A DNA stretch of 64,000 bases, taken from contig CAZKLU010000001.1 in the NCBI GenBank assembly GCA_964553775.1, forward strand, positions 22,554 through 86,553, read 5' to 3'. The position numbers and the translations under genes were made by a program. Shown here piece by piece: positions 45,661 to 54,539 of this stretch. The DNA comes from RUG626 sp964553775. GTDB taxonomy: Bacteria; Bacillota; Clostridia; Oscillospirales; Oscillospiraceae. Numbering within the stretch: the stretch's first letter is position 1; every line of letters starts with the position of its first letter. Below the pieces are notes generated by a model. That model was given only the letters and a program-made list of their open reading frames with translations, was not told the DNA's origin and made no database searches.

Positions 45661-47082
45661 ATGGAAAAACTGTTCAAACTCAAGGAGAACGGCACGAATG
45701 TACGCACAGAGGTCGTAGCGGGGATAACTACATTTATGACCATGGCGTACATAATCGCGCTGAACCCGAACCTGCTGACTAACTTTGACACGGGATCGAA
45801 GCTGTGGAACGGCGTATTTCTCGCGACGTGCATAGCGTCGGCGATAGGTATGTTCGCGATGGCGTTTCTGGCGAACAAGCCGTTCTGTCTCGCGCCGGGC
45901 ATGGGGCTAAACTCGTTCTTCGCTCTGGTAGTCACAAACATAGCCGCGATGACGGGGCTTGGGTATACCGAATCATTCCAGGCAGCTCTTTGCATAATAC
46001 TTATTGAGGGCATTGTGTTCATAATCCTGTCGGTATTCAACATACGCGAGAAGATAGTTGACGCGATACCGCTCGGCATACGAATAGGCATCGGACCCGC
46101 GATAGGGCTTATGCTTATGAACATCGGACTTGGCTCCAACGCCGGAATTTACAGCGACACAGGCGGACCGTTCTACGTTATGGCGGACTTCTTCGGCTCA
46201 CTGACAGCAAAGACAGCGTCTGACGCGATAGGGAGCGGCTACAGCGATATGGTACTGAGCGTCGTGACAATGTTCGTGGGGCTATTCATAATAATCATAC
46301 TTGACCACAAGAAGGTAAAAGGGTCGGTTCTTATAGGAATGCTCGCCGCGTCCGTGATATACTGGATAGGCTCGTTCGCGTTTCTTGGCACGAACCCGTT
46401 CGCGAGTCTCGCTACAGCGTCATTTGTACCGGCGTTCGGAGACATGGTTGAGACAACGCTTTTCAAGTTCAACTTCTCGGCGTTCTTTGACATCGGATTA
46501 TTCACGGCAGTGACGCTTATAATCACATTCTGCATGATTGATATGTTCGACACGATAGGCACCTTTGTCGGCGCGGCATCGAGAGCGGGTATGCTTGACG
46601 AAAACGGCAAAATGCCTAAGATGAGAGAGGCACTTCTCTCCGACGCTATAGGCACAGTCGCGGGTGCTGTCACAGGAACATCAACCGTTACAACATTTGT
46701 AGAGTCAACATCCGGCATTGAAGCGGGCGGCAGAACAGGACTCACAGCGTTAGTGTGCGGACTTCTGTTCCTTGCTTGTATTTTCATAGCCCCGATAGCT
46801 GCGGTTATACCTGCGGCGGCTACATCCTCCGCGCTTATATACGTTGGTATTCTTATGGTGAGCGGACTTAAAAACGTGGATTTCAGCGACATGACACAGG
46901 TAGTACCGGTCGCTCTGATGCTGATAGCAATGCCCATTTCCGGCAGCATTGGTCACGCGATAGGCATAGGGCTTATCACATACACAGTTATCAAGGTATT
47001 CACCGGCGGCGCGAAGGAAGTCTCGGTGCTGACTTACGTTATATCGGCACTGTTCCTTATCAAATTCTTTCTCGTGGCATAA
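45661..47082 (+). CDS. NCS2 family purine permease (AzgA/PbuG type)
   Basis: 473 residues from ATG 45661; GGGAGG lies 11 bases upstream, and the open frame further back has no such site. About 12-14 membrane segments. Family motifs: EVVAGITTFMTMAYIIALNP near the N-terminus, CLAPGMGLNSFFA, GIRIGIGPAIGLMLM, CMIDMFDTIGTFVGAASRAGM, and GTSTVTTFVESTSGIEAGGRTGLTAL. Members of this group take up hypoxanthine, guanine or adenine by proton symport; the exact base is not readable. Monocistronic. Confidence 0.92.
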   Translation: MEKLFKLKENGTNVRTEVVAGITTFMTMAYIIALNPNLLTNFDTGSKLWNGVFLATCIASAIGMFAMAFLANKPFCLAPGMGLNSFFALVVTNIAAMTGLGYTESFQAALCIILIEGIVFIILSVFNIREKIVDAIPLGIRIGIGPAIGLMLMNIGLGSNAGIYSDTGGPFYVMADFFGSLTAKTASDAIGSGYSDMVLSVVTMFVGLFIIIILDHKKVKGSVLIGMLAASVIYWIGSFAFLGTNPFASLATASFVPAFGDMVETTLFKFNFSAFFDIGLFTAVTLIITFCMIDMFDTIGTFVGAASRAGMLDENGKMPKMREALLSDAIGTVAGAVTGTSTVTTFVESTSGIEAGGRTGLTALVCGLLFLACIFIAPIAAVIPAAATSSALIYVGILMVSGLKNVDFSDMTQVVPVALMLIAMPISGSIGHAIGIGLITYTVIKVFTGGAKEVSVLTYVISALFLIKFFLVA

Positions 47083-47163
47083 AGCGCGTTCGCGGTGCTT
47101 TGCTGTGTGATTTACGCGCCTACGCTCAAGGATAGAAGCTTTTTGGCTTTTGAGTATAATAAT

Positions 47164-47196
47164 GGGAGAATCGCTGTCTGCGGTTCTCCCTTTTTT
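47164..47196 (+). terminator. Terminator after the purine permease
   Basis: An 11-bp stem (GGGAGAATCGC / GCGGTTCTCCC with one T-G pair, loop TGTCT) is followed by TTTTTT. It lies about 80 bases after the permease stop. The next 200 bases to 47403 hold no recognisable gene. Confidence 0.9.
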
Positions 47197-47403
47197 CTGT
47201 GTCCGCGCAAGACTTTCGTCCGGAGTTTTTCCTGCGGTCTTGGACTGTTTCAGGCTGACAAATAAAGCTGTGCTGCCAATTTCCTCCGGTGAAGCTGCCT
47301 GCGGTATTCTCTTATTAAGGTTTCACGGCAGCTTTATCATCCGCGCCGGAAAATTGAATAAAAATCGTCACATCAGACATGAAAATTCAGAGACACTTTT
47401 ATC

Positions 47404-48084
47404 TTACCGCGCTTTGAGAAAATACTCCGCTACCTCTCTCGGAGAACCCGCTACATACTCCGCTCCCGCGCTCAGAAGCTCCTCCTCCGTTCCGTAGCCG
47501 TATCCCGCTCCAACAGCGCGTATTTTGACGGCAATCGCGCCCTCCATGTCATACTTTCTGTCTCCAATCATAGCCGCACTTAAACCTGTGTTCCACGCGC
47601 CAAGAGTGGTGAGTACAGTCTTTATCAGGTCAGCCTTTGCCGACTCCTTAACAACATCACTTGAGCCAAGTATCAGTGTGAAATATTTCGTAAGGTCAAA
47701 ATGGTCGATAACCTTTTTAACCGATTCGTCCACCTTCGATGACGCGACTGCCAGAGTATATCCTCCGTCCTGAAGCCGCTTTAACATCTCAGGTATTCCA
47801 TCGTACAGACGGTTTTCAAATATGCCGGTTTTCTTATAGTATACGCGGTACTGGCGTATGACTTCAGCGATCTCCTCATCAGGGAAACCGAATACTCTGC
47901 TGAAAGAATCCCAGAGCGGCGGACCGATACACTGCCGCAGCTCGTTATCCGTTGGCGCGGCGCGTCCGCAGGCTTTCAGCGCGTAACGGAACGAGTTGTA
48001 TATCCCCTCGGCGGAATCCGTGAGGGTACCGTCAAGGTCAAAGATAAGTATTTTTTTCACAGACATTGTAGTTTGTGTTTTCAC
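47404..48084 (-). CDS. HAD-family phosphatase (Gph/PpaX-like)
   Basis: 226 residues. Motif I is ILIFDLDGTLTDSAEGI, motif II lies in LAVASSKVD, the motif III Lys is in the VVKESAKADLI region, and motif IV is MIGDRKYDMEGA. The alpha-helical cap resembles phosphoglycolate phosphatase or pyrophosphatase PpaX. The substrate is undetermined. Two starts are possible: GTG 48084 (AAGGGGAG 7 bases upstream) or ATG 48066. It lies downstream of pfkA on the same strand, with a structured spacer between. Confidence 0.88.
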   Translation of the reverse strand: MKTQTTMSVKKILIFDLDGTLTDSAEGIYNSFRYALKACGRAAPTDNELRQCIGPPLWDSFSRVFGFPDEEIAEVIRQYRVYYKKTGIFENRLYDGIPEMLKRLQDGGYTLAVASSKVDESVKKVIDHFDLTKYFTLILGSSDVVKESAKADLIKTVLTTLGAWNTGLSAAMIGDRKYDMEGAIAVKIRAVGAGYGYGTEEELLSAGAEYVAGSPREVAEYFLKAR

Positions 48085-48137
48085 CTCCGCGCTCCCCTTT
48101 CGCGAGGAACTGATTGTTGGCGTGAGCCGACGCAGGT

Positions 48138-48207
48138 GCCGCTATATGAGCGGCGGCAACAGATCCGCAAACTCAGGGACTTGCGGTTACCGCCGGTTTA
48201 CAAACCG
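48138..48207. repeat. Multi-hairpin intergenic segment (pfkA-HAD spacer)
   Basis: Three adjacent stems lie between pfkA and the HAD gene: GCCGCT / AGCGGC (48138-48154), CCGCAA / TTGCGG (48165-48186) and CGGTTT / AAACCG near 48193-48206. The first hairpin and flanks (GTGCCGCTnnATGAGCGGCG) nearly match the one at 56621-56640. The function is unknown; it could be a repeat family or processing/termination structures. Confidence 0.45.
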
Positions 48208-48234
48208 CCCGCACCCCAACGCCAAGGGGCAATA

Positions 48235-49320
48235 TCACTCATCCCCAAAGCTGATCCCCAGCAGTCTCGCTTCGGCTATAATATCGGACTTGGGGTCAAC
48301 GGTTTTGAGCTTTCCGGCAACCTCGCTGAGCGGAACGGATGTAATTTTTCTATTCTGAATCGCAGCCATTCTCCCGAACTCACCGCGTGAAAACATCAGA
48401 GCCGCCGCGCTTCCGAGACGTGACGAGAGTACCCTGTCGTAAGGGCAAGGTGTACCGCCGCGCTGCATATGTCCTGGTACCGTCACGCGAACCTCCTTGC
48501 CGGTGCGTTCCGTAATCTCGTGCGCTATCTCGTATGATATGGACGGATAGCTTTCAAGCATTTTCGCGACACGCTTTTTGTACTCCTTCTTTGACAGCTT
48601 GACATCCTCCTGCGACATCGCGCCCTCAGCGACAGCAAGTATTGTGAACCCGTGTCCACGGCTTGCGCGTTCCTTGACTTTCTTTAATACTGATTCGATA
48701 TTGTACGGAATCTCCGGAATGAGTATAATATCCGCGCCGCCCGCTATACCCGCGTTCAGCGTGAGCCAGCCCGCCTTGTGACCCATAACCTCAACAACGA
48801 ATATACGGTTGTGCGATGCCGCTGTCGTGTGTATCGCGTCAATTACGCCCGTCGCGAGGTCTATCGCGCTCTGGAACCCGAACGTCGTGTCAGTACCCCA
48901 CAGGTCGTTGTCAATCGTTTTCGGCAGACCGATTATGTTAAGCCCCTCTTCACTAAGAAGGTTCGCTGTCTTCTGGCTGCCGTTGCCGCCGAGAATTACG
49001 AGACAGTCAAGGCGCAGGCGTCTGTATGTTGTTTTCATCGCCTCAACCTTGTCAAGTCCGTTTTCGTCCGGCTGGCGCATGAGCTTAAACGGCTGACGGC
49101 TGGAACCGAGAATCGTGCCGCCGACAGTCAAAAGACCCGAAAAGTCCTTGGGCGTCATCTTGCGGTAATCCTCATATATGAGTCCTTTGTAACCGTCAAT
49201 GAATCCTATTATCTCAATCTCGTTGCCGTAGAGATTGTAGAGTGTCTTCGCGACACCCCTCATTGTCACGTTGAGCGCCTGACAGTCGCCGCCGCTCGTG
49301 AGCATTCCTAAACGTTTCAT
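48235..49320 (-). CDS. pfkA: 6-phosphofructokinase
   Basis: 361 residues. Glycolytic kinase making fructose 1,6-bisphosphate. Motifs: MLTSGGDCQALN (most bacterial enzymes have GGDAPGMN), VGGTILGSSR, LGGNGSQKTA, the catalytic GLPKTIDNDLWGTDTTFGF, EVMGHKAGWL and PGHMQRGGTP. Gly in GGNGS resembles ATP-dependent enzymes, while Lys in PKTIDND resembles pyrophosphate-dependent ones, so this belongs to the mixed-signature group III type; phosphoryl donor uncertain. The ATG at 49320 is near GGAG and the gene has a consensus promoter. Confidence 0.93.
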   Translation of the reverse strand: MKRLGMLTSGGDCQALNVTMRGVAKTLYNLYGNEIEIIGFIDGYKGLIYEDYRKMTPKDFSGLLTVGGTILGSSRQPFKLMRQPDENGLDKVEAMKTTYRRLRLDCLVILGGNGSQKTANLLSEEGLNIIGLPKTIDNDLWGTDTTFGFQSAIDLATGVIDAIHTTAASHNRIFVVEVMGHKAGWLTLNAGIAGGADIILIPEIPYNIESVLKKVKERASRGHGFTILAVAEGAMSQEDVKLSKKEYKKRVAKMLESYPSISYEIAHEITERTGKEVRVTVPGHMQRGGTPCPYDRVLSSRLGSAAALMFSRGEFGRMAAIQNRKITSVPLSEVAGKLKTVDPKSDIIAEARLLGISFGDE

Positions 49321-49430
49321 AAGTTATTATCTCCTTTGCTTTATTATGTATACGGTGCGGGTATATTTGCGAACACTTTCCCTTCAGCCGCCGCAAATTC
49401 CCATGCGCTGTATAAAATATCTTTTAGTAT

Positions 49431-49459
49431 ATTATAATCGCGTTTTTTTCTGATGTCAA
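49431..49459 (-). promoter_or_regulatory. Sigma-A promoter of pfkA
   Basis: A full consensus on the minus strand: TTGACA (49454-49459), 17-base spacer, TATAAT (49431-49436). The leader to the pfkA start is about 105 bases. Confidence 0.85.
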
Positions 49460-49599
49460 GTGGGAACTCTGTTTACGAAAATCAATTTTCAGTCGAATTT
49501 CGCGAGGTTCCCGTGAGATCATATCAAAACTTATATCCGCGCTACTTCCAACCGGCAGGATATTGCCTTCATCATGTCAGTTTTTCCAATAATACCCTC

Positions 49600-49628
49600 T
49601 TGTATTTTCCCGCGTGATGGCGTATAAT
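49600..49628 (+). promoter_or_regulatory. Sigma-A promoter of SLH-CHAP gene
   Basis: TTGTAT (49600-49605) and TATAAT (49623-49628) with a 17-base spacer, about 38 bases before the leader GGGGGA ribosome site of the gene at 49672. Confidence 0.7.
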
Positions 49629-49671
49629 AGGGGGAAATCGACAAAACACAGACTTCGGGGGATGTACACAA

Positions 49672-51777
49672 ATGTCACAATTTTGCAAAGGTCGGCGGCT
49701 TGTATTATCACTTATAGCCCTTATTGTACTCGCTTCAGCTTCTGTTTTTCCCGCGAGTGCCGCTGAGGGATTATCAAACTTTACATACACATTTGTCTAT
49801 ACCGAGAACCGGTTCACTGACGTTCCCGCGACCTCATGGTACGCTGAGAGTGTCTCTCTCGCATATGAGCTTGGTCTTATGACAGGGACGAGCGACAGTG
49901 AATACAGTCCCGACAGCAGCATTACTGTTTCGCAGACTCTCGCGATAGCTGCGCGTATACACAGTACATACTATAACAACGGCGCGTCCTTCAAACAGGG
50001 CAAGCCGTGGTATCAGGTGTACGTTGATTACGCCGTTGAGAATTTCATTATCGAGGACGGGCAGTTTTCCGACTACAGTGCTGACATCACAAGAGCGCAG
50101 TTTGTCTCGATACTCTCAAATTCCATGCCGTCCTCCGAGTTTGAGCAGATAAGCAGCGTTGAGGCGGATTCAATACAGGATGTCGCTTTTGATGCCGAAT
50201 ACGCTGACGCGGTGTATCTATTCTACCGTGCGGGTGTACTCACGGGCGATGAGGGTACCGGAGACTTCAAACCCGATGACACGATAAAGCGCAGTGAGGT
50301 CGCGGCAATACTGTCACGGATGATCATACCTCAAAGGCGCGTTGAGTTTACTCTCGCCGCCCCAAGGACGCTGCTATACTCCCCTGACGCAAGAGTTATA
50401 AGCGTACTTTCAGGCAGTGTCGAGCAATACTCCTCCGGTACATGGTCTGAGACATTCGCCGAGGCTGCCATCACGGAAACAGGCGATAACTGGGAATACG
50501 GCTCCGGCTGTGTATACTTTACCGCTCCTGTCGCTCTCACCGTGTCGATTGCCGAATCCGTGCCGGAAAAAGAAAGTGTCTGCGCGGTCTACGTCAAGCA
50601 CGGGGCTGATACAATTTCCGACTGCGTTTTTGAATCGTACACCGCGCTTGAAACGGTGGAGCTTTCTGATACAGTCACGACAGTCGGTAACGCCGAATTT
50701 GGAGAAAACCTGACAAGGATAGGTATACCGTCAAGCGTTACAAGCATAGCCTACGGCGTGTTCAACAGATGCTCTGAAAATCTTATGATATACTGTGAGG
50801 AAGGCTCCTACGCCGCAAGGTACGCTGACGCGAACGACTTGCAGTATACTCCCGCCGTTCCCGTGTACCGCGATGATGGACGCTGCTGCATGGTGAGTGA
50901 GGATGAGATGCCGCTCTACCTTGATAACGGCTGGCGAGACAACTACGCCGACACGCTTACCGTCGTCTACAAGGCTGACGGCTCCGGAACCACGATTCAA
51001 AAAAGCGACAAAGCAAAATATCTCGCGTCCGGCTGGTACGGAACAGTTGAGGAGACGCGAACCTATGTGTATCAATCCGAGAATGTTTATAAACAGATAC
51101 AGCTGAGCGAATTGGAAGCCTATCTCGCTGACGGCTGGAAAACAACTCCGTCCATAGTCGAAGAAATACTTACCATTGCCGATGGCGAGGTTGGCGAACT
51201 TGAAACGCCAAAAAACAGCAACAATATAAAATACAACACATGGTATTATAAATATGAGGTTGAGGGCAGCGCGTACCCGTGGTGCATGGTATTTGTACAG
51301 TGGGTGTTCACGGAATCGGGATATGTACTCCCGTATAGAACAGCGTCATGCAGCGGGCTTCTCAACTGGTACAAGGAGAATGACCCAACGTGTATCGTCA
51401 AGACCCCGCAGCGCGGCGATATTGTAATCTACAATTTCGGGCATACAGGCATAGTTGAGAGCGTCTGCGATAATGACACGATAATCGTTATCGAGGGCAA
51501 CACCTCCGGCGGTTCCGATGGCAGCCAGTCCGAGGGTGACGGCGTTTACAGAAGAACGCGCAGCACCTCGCTTGTTACCAGCTACATACGCCCGTATAAC
51601 AGCGAGAACTTCCGTGAGTATCTCGGCAGCTCCGCTATTGACGATGTGTTTGACGAGATCGAAGAAAACTTTGAGATTTACGACGAGACTGACCCTGAGA
51701 TGGCATCACCGGAGGAGGTCGCGGCGGCTGAGGGATCATCAAACTCGGCACAGACAGATTCGTCAGCCGGTGAGTAG
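49672..51777 (+). CDS. SLH-LRR-CHAP cell-wall hydrolase-like protein
   Basis: 701 residues. Signal peptide (LVLSLIALIVLASASVFPASA), then three SLH repeats to about 220 (FTDVPATSWYAESV, KPWYQVYVDYAVENF, VAFDAEYADAVYLFY). About 315-400 carries BspA-like leucine-rich units (YTALETVELSDTVTTVGNA). Two short repeats of about 35 residues follow (DDGRCCMVSEDEMPLYLDNGW and KADGSGTTIQKSDKAKYLASGW). About 500-640 is a CHAP domain with catalytic Cys in YPWCMVFVQWVF and His in YNFGHTGIVE. CHAP enzymes cut peptidoglycan amide bonds. It probably remodels or guards the wall; the C-terminus is an acidic Ser-rich tail. Confidence 0.9.
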   Translation: MSQFCKGRRLVLSLIALIVLASASVFPASAAEGLSNFTYTFVYTENRFTDVPATSWYAESVSLAYELGLMTGTSDSEYSPDSSITVSQTLAIAARIHSTYYNNGASFKQGKPWYQVYVDYAVENFIIEDGQFSDYSADITRAQFVSILSNSMPSSEFEQISSVEADSIQDVAFDAEYADAVYLFYRAGVLTGDEGTGDFKPDDTIKRSEVAAILSRMIIPQRRVEFTLAAPRTLLYSPDARVISVLSGSVEQYSSGTWSETFAEAAITETGDNWEYGSGCVYFTAPVALTVSIAESVPEKESVCAVYVKHGADTISDCVFESYTALETVELSDTVTTVGNAEFGENLTRIGIPSSVTSIAYGVFNRCSENLMIYCEEGSYAARYADANDLQYTPAVPVYRDDGRCCMVSEDEMPLYLDNGWRDNYADTLTVVYKADGSGTTIQKSDKAKYLASGWYGTVEETRTYVYQSENVYKQIQLSELEAYLADGWKTTPSIVEEILTIADGEVGELETPKNSNNIKYNTWYYKYEVEGSAYPWCMVFVQWVFTESGYVLPYRTASCSGLLNWYKENDPTCIVKTPQRGDIVIYNFGHTGIVESVCDNDTIIVIEGNTSGGSDGSQSEGDGVYRRTRSTSLVTSYIRPYNSENFREYLGSSAIDDVFDEIEENFEIYDETDPEMASPEEVAAAEGSSNSAQTDSSAGE

Positions 51778-51826
51778 CTCCTATACAAGCGTGTTGCCGC
51801 AATTTATATAGTACTGTATACAAATA

Positions 51827-51872
51827 TACCCGTGAGCTGAGGTTTTACGGCAAAGCCTCTCACTCGCGGGTA
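51827..51872. terminator. Hairpin after SLH-CHAP gene
   Basis: A long imperfect stem (TACCCG-GAG-TGAGG pairing with CCTC-TCA-CTC-CGGGTA) lies 50 bases past the stop. It lacks a T-run on the + strand, so termination strength is uncertain. Confidence 0.45.
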
Positions 51873-51908
51873 CTGTAATTTGATATAATAGACGCGCCTT
51901 CGGTGCTA

Positions 51909-51931
51909 TAAAACGCTTTTTAAGCGTTTTA
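51909..51931. terminator. Terminator after DUF951 gene
   Basis: A perfect 10-bp stem TAAAACGCTT / AAGCGTTTTA with a TTT loop begins 8 bases beyond the DUF951 stop. The stem's own T-run suits bidirectional termination between convergent transcripts. Confidence 0.75.
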
Positions 51932-51938
51932 TTGAGGA

Positions 51939-52145
51939 CTATGATGAGCGGTATGGCTGCGCGGTCTTCCCCCGCTTCACTTCTTTCACGCCACGCTCCG
52001 CTCTCGCACGCGGCATCATGACTTCTCTTCCGCAACCCTGACATCTCAGCTTGAAATCCGCGCCTATACGAGTAACCACCCATGTATCAGATCCGCATGG
52101 GTGGTTCTTTTTCATTATAACAACATCTCCGACTTGAATATCCAT
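51939..52145 (-). CDS. DUF951 small zinc-ribbon-like protein
   Basis: 68 residues beginning MDIQVGDVVIMKKNHPCGSDTWVV, followed by GADFKLRCQGCGREVMMPRARAERGVKEV. This is the DUF951 pattern, conserved in Firmicutes, with Cys residues of a CPCG/CxxC type that may bind zinc. A basic tail of about 12 residues follows. Function unknown. It starts 3 bases after rarA ends, so it is co-transcribed with rarA-glf-glycosyltransferase. Confidence 0.88.
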   Translation of the reverse strand: MDIQVGDVVIMKKNHPCGSDTWVVTRIGADFKLRCQGCGREVMMPRARAERGVKEVKRGKTAQPYRSS

Positions 52146-52148
52146 ATA

Positions 52149-53423
52149 TTACACGCCCTTTCCCGTCACCGCGTCCCAGTAGCGTTTTGCCGCCTGTTCC
52201 GTTTTGTTGTCGCCGTACTCGTAGTACTTTACGCCAACAAGGTTGTCCGGAAGATACTGCTGATCCACCCAATGGTTCGGGTAGCTGTGCGGGTACTTGT
52301 AGCCCTGCTCTCGTTCAAATCCGGTTCCATCGGCGTGTACGTTCTGAAGCTCCCTTGGTACGGGTCCCGCTTCGCCGCTCCTTACGTCCGACATAGCCTT
52401 GTCTATCGCCATCACTACAGAATTTGACTTCGGTGCCGTCGCAAGAAGTATCACCGCCTCGGCAAGCGGAAGTCTGCCCTCCGGCAGCCCAAGCTGCAGC
52501 GCGCTGTCAACACACGCTTTCACTATAGCCGCCGCCTGCGGGTACGCAAGTCCTATATCCTCCGACGCGGAGCATAGTATTCTCCTGCAAGCCCCCGGCA
52601 AATCACCGGCGTTCAGCAGTCTCGCAAGATAGTGTAAAGCCGCGTCCGGGTCGGAACCGCGCAGTGACTTCATAAGTGCCGATACAGCGTCAAAATGCTG
52701 GTCGCCGTCCTTGTCGTAGTGCATCGCGCTTTTCTGCGCCGCGATCCTCGCGTCCTCTAACGTCACCATGATATAGCCATCCTCACGCCGCGACGCTGTA
52801 AATAAAAGCTCCACCGCGTTTATCGCTTTTCTCACATCTCCGCCGGAACATGACGCTATATGCTCAAGCACACCATCCTCTATTTTCGCGTCCCCGTACC
52901 GCTCACGGGCTTTATCAGCGGCGCGTTTGAGAGCTTCCAATACATCCGCGCTTGTAAGCTCCTTGAACTCAAATATCGTTGAACGTGAGAGAACAGCGTT
53001 GTATATGTAAAAATACGGGTTCTCGGTCGTTGACGCTATGAGCGTAATTTTGCCGTTCTCTATGAACTCCAAAAGCGACTGCTGCTGCTTTTTATTGAAG
53101 TATTGAATCTCGTCAAGATACAGAAGTATGCCATTCGGCGCGAGGAACGTGTCAAGCTGCGCGATTATGTCCTTTATATCGGAAAGCGACGCTGTTGTGG
53201 CATTGAGACGGCGCAGTTCGCGGTTAGTCTCTCTCGCTATGATGTTCGCGACTGTTGTCTTTCCGCTGCCGGATGGACCGTAAAAAATCATGTTCGGAAC
53301 ATTTCCGCTGTCTATTATCCTGCGGAGAAGTCCTCCGGTTCCCAGTATATGCTTCTGACCGCAGACTTCATCAAGCGTTCTCGGACGTATCTCGTCAGCA
53401 AGAGGTCGGTACATACGCGTCAC
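52149..53423 (-). CDS. rarA: Replication-associated recombination protein RarA (MgsA)
   Basis: 424 residues. AAA+ ATPase related to clamp loaders: PRTLDEVCGQKHILG, Walker A FYGPSGSGKTTVANI, Walker B ILLYLDEIQYFNKKQQQ, sensor 1 LIASTTENPYF, and the C-terminal MgsA domain (ARLLNAGDLPGACRRILCSASEDIGLAYPQAA, NHWVDQQYLPDNL). It acts at stalled forks, unwinding DNA ends and recruiting repair factors. It overlaps glf by 4 bases. Confidence 0.95.
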   Translation of the reverse strand: MTRMYRPLADEIRPRTLDEVCGQKHILGTGGLLRRIIDSGNVPNMIFYGPSGSGKTTVANIIARETNRELRRLNATTASLSDIKDIIAQLDTFLAPNGILLYLDEIQYFNKKQQQSLLEFIENGKITLIASTTENPYFYIYNAVLSRSTIFEFKELTSADVLEALKRAADKARERYGDAKIEDGVLEHIASCSGGDVRKAINAVELLFTASRREDGYIMVTLEDARIAAQKSAMHYDKDGDQHFDAVSALMKSLRGSDPDAALHYLARLLNAGDLPGACRRILCSASEDIGLAYPQAAAIVKACVDSALQLGLPEGRLPLAEAVILLATAPKSNSVVMAIDKAMSDVRSGEAGPVPRELQNVHADGTGFEREQGYKYPHSYPNHWVDQQYLPDNLVGVKYYEYGDNKTEQAAKRYWDAVTGKGV

Positions 53424-54526
53424 ACCCCAAATTCAGCCTTCGCCATCTCAAGAGCGTCGCCGATCGTCTTATCCATATCGCAGTACTTGTACCCGCCGAG
53501 TCTGCCGCCGAATATAACATCGGGGCGGGTTTCAGCAAGCTCACGGTACTTTTCGTAAAGTACCCTGTTTTTCTCATCGTTCACAGGGTAATACGGCTCC
53601 ATGCCCGGTTTCCACGTTATCGAATACTCACGCGATATAACTGTTTTCGGCTGCGTTCCGAACTTGAAGTGCTTGTGTTCTATTATTCTCGTGTACGGAA
53701 CATCACGCGACGTATAGTTCACAACGGCGTTGCCCTGGAAATTGTCCGTGTCAAGTATCTCGGTTTCAAAGCGCACTGTTCTGTATTCGAGAGGACCGTA
53801 TGTGTAATCGAAAAACTCATCAATAGAACCGGTATAGATAATCTTATCAGCTATATCGGGGTTTTCGGCTATGAACGTCTTGTAATCTTTTCCAAGCTCC
53901 ACATCAGCGTCAATGAGCATCTTATTGATTATAGCGTCGTACCCGTCCTCCGGAATGCCCTGATAGCGGGCATCGAAGTAGTTGTTGTCGTATGTGAACC
54001 TGAGCGGCAAACGGCGTATTATAAACGGCGGCAGCTCCTTGCAGTCGCGCCCCCACTGCTTCTCCGTGTATTCCTTGACAAGTTTCTCATAGACATCCCT
54101 TCCGACGAGCTTCAGTGCCTGCTCCTCAAGGTTGCGCGGCTTAACTATATTGAGGTCAGCTATCTGACGCTGAATTTCGCGCTTTGCCTCGTCCGGTGTG
54201 CGTATGTTCCACAGCTTGCTGAACGTATTCATATTGAACGGCAGGTTATATAGCTCATCCTTGTATATCGCGATAGGCGAATTGACGTAGTTATTGAACT
54301 GCGTGAACCTGTTGATGTACTGCCAGACCGTTTTATCGGATGTATGGAATATATGCGCCCCGTAAGCGTGAACCTCTATGCCCTCAATATTTTCACAGTG
54401 TATATTTCCGCCGGTGTGGGCGCGTCTGTCTATTACAAGGCATTTTTTACCGTGACGCGCCGCGCACTCCGCGAATACGCTGCCATAAAGTCCCGCGCCG
54501 ACTATGAGATAGTCGTATTTTTTCAT
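53420..54526 (-). CDS. glf: UDP-galactopyranose mutase
   Basis: The start is ATG at 54526 (MKKYDYLIVGAGLYG), with AAGGGGGTG upstream; the longer open frame adds residues past the FAD fold. 368 residues. The dinucleotide motif is GAGLYGSVFAECAARHG, followed by DRRAHTGGN, YGAHIFHTSDKTVWQYI and the C-terminal GRLGGYKYCDMDKTIGDALEMA. It interconverts UDP-galactopyranose and UDP-galactofuranose using reduced FAD. With the glycosyltransferase next door it implies a galactofuranose-containing surface glycan. Confidence 0.95.
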   Translation of the reverse strand: MKKYDYLIVGAGLYGSVFAECAARHGKKCLVIDRRAHTGGNIHCENIEGIEVHAYGAHIFHTSDKTVWQYINRFTQFNNYVNSPIAIYKDELYNLPFNMNTFSKLWNIRTPDEAKREIQRQIADLNIVKPRNLEEQALKLVGRDVYEKLVKEYTEKQWGRDCKELPPFIIRRLPLRFTYDNNYFDARYQGIPEDGYDAIINKMLIDADVELGKDYKTFIAENPDIADKIIYTGSIDEFFDYTYGPLEYRTVRFETEILDTDNFQGNAVVNYTSRDVPYTRIIEHKHFKFGTQPKTVISREYSITWKPGMEPYYPVNDEKNRVLYEKYRELAETRPDVIFGGRLGGYKYCDMDKTIGDALEMAKAEFGV

Positions 54527-54539
54527 TGGAAACACCCCC

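Noticed and set aside
45621..46949. Minus-strand open frames inside the purine permease gene
   Set aside because: They are antisense to a well-supported membrane protein and carry no ribosome site or known motif.
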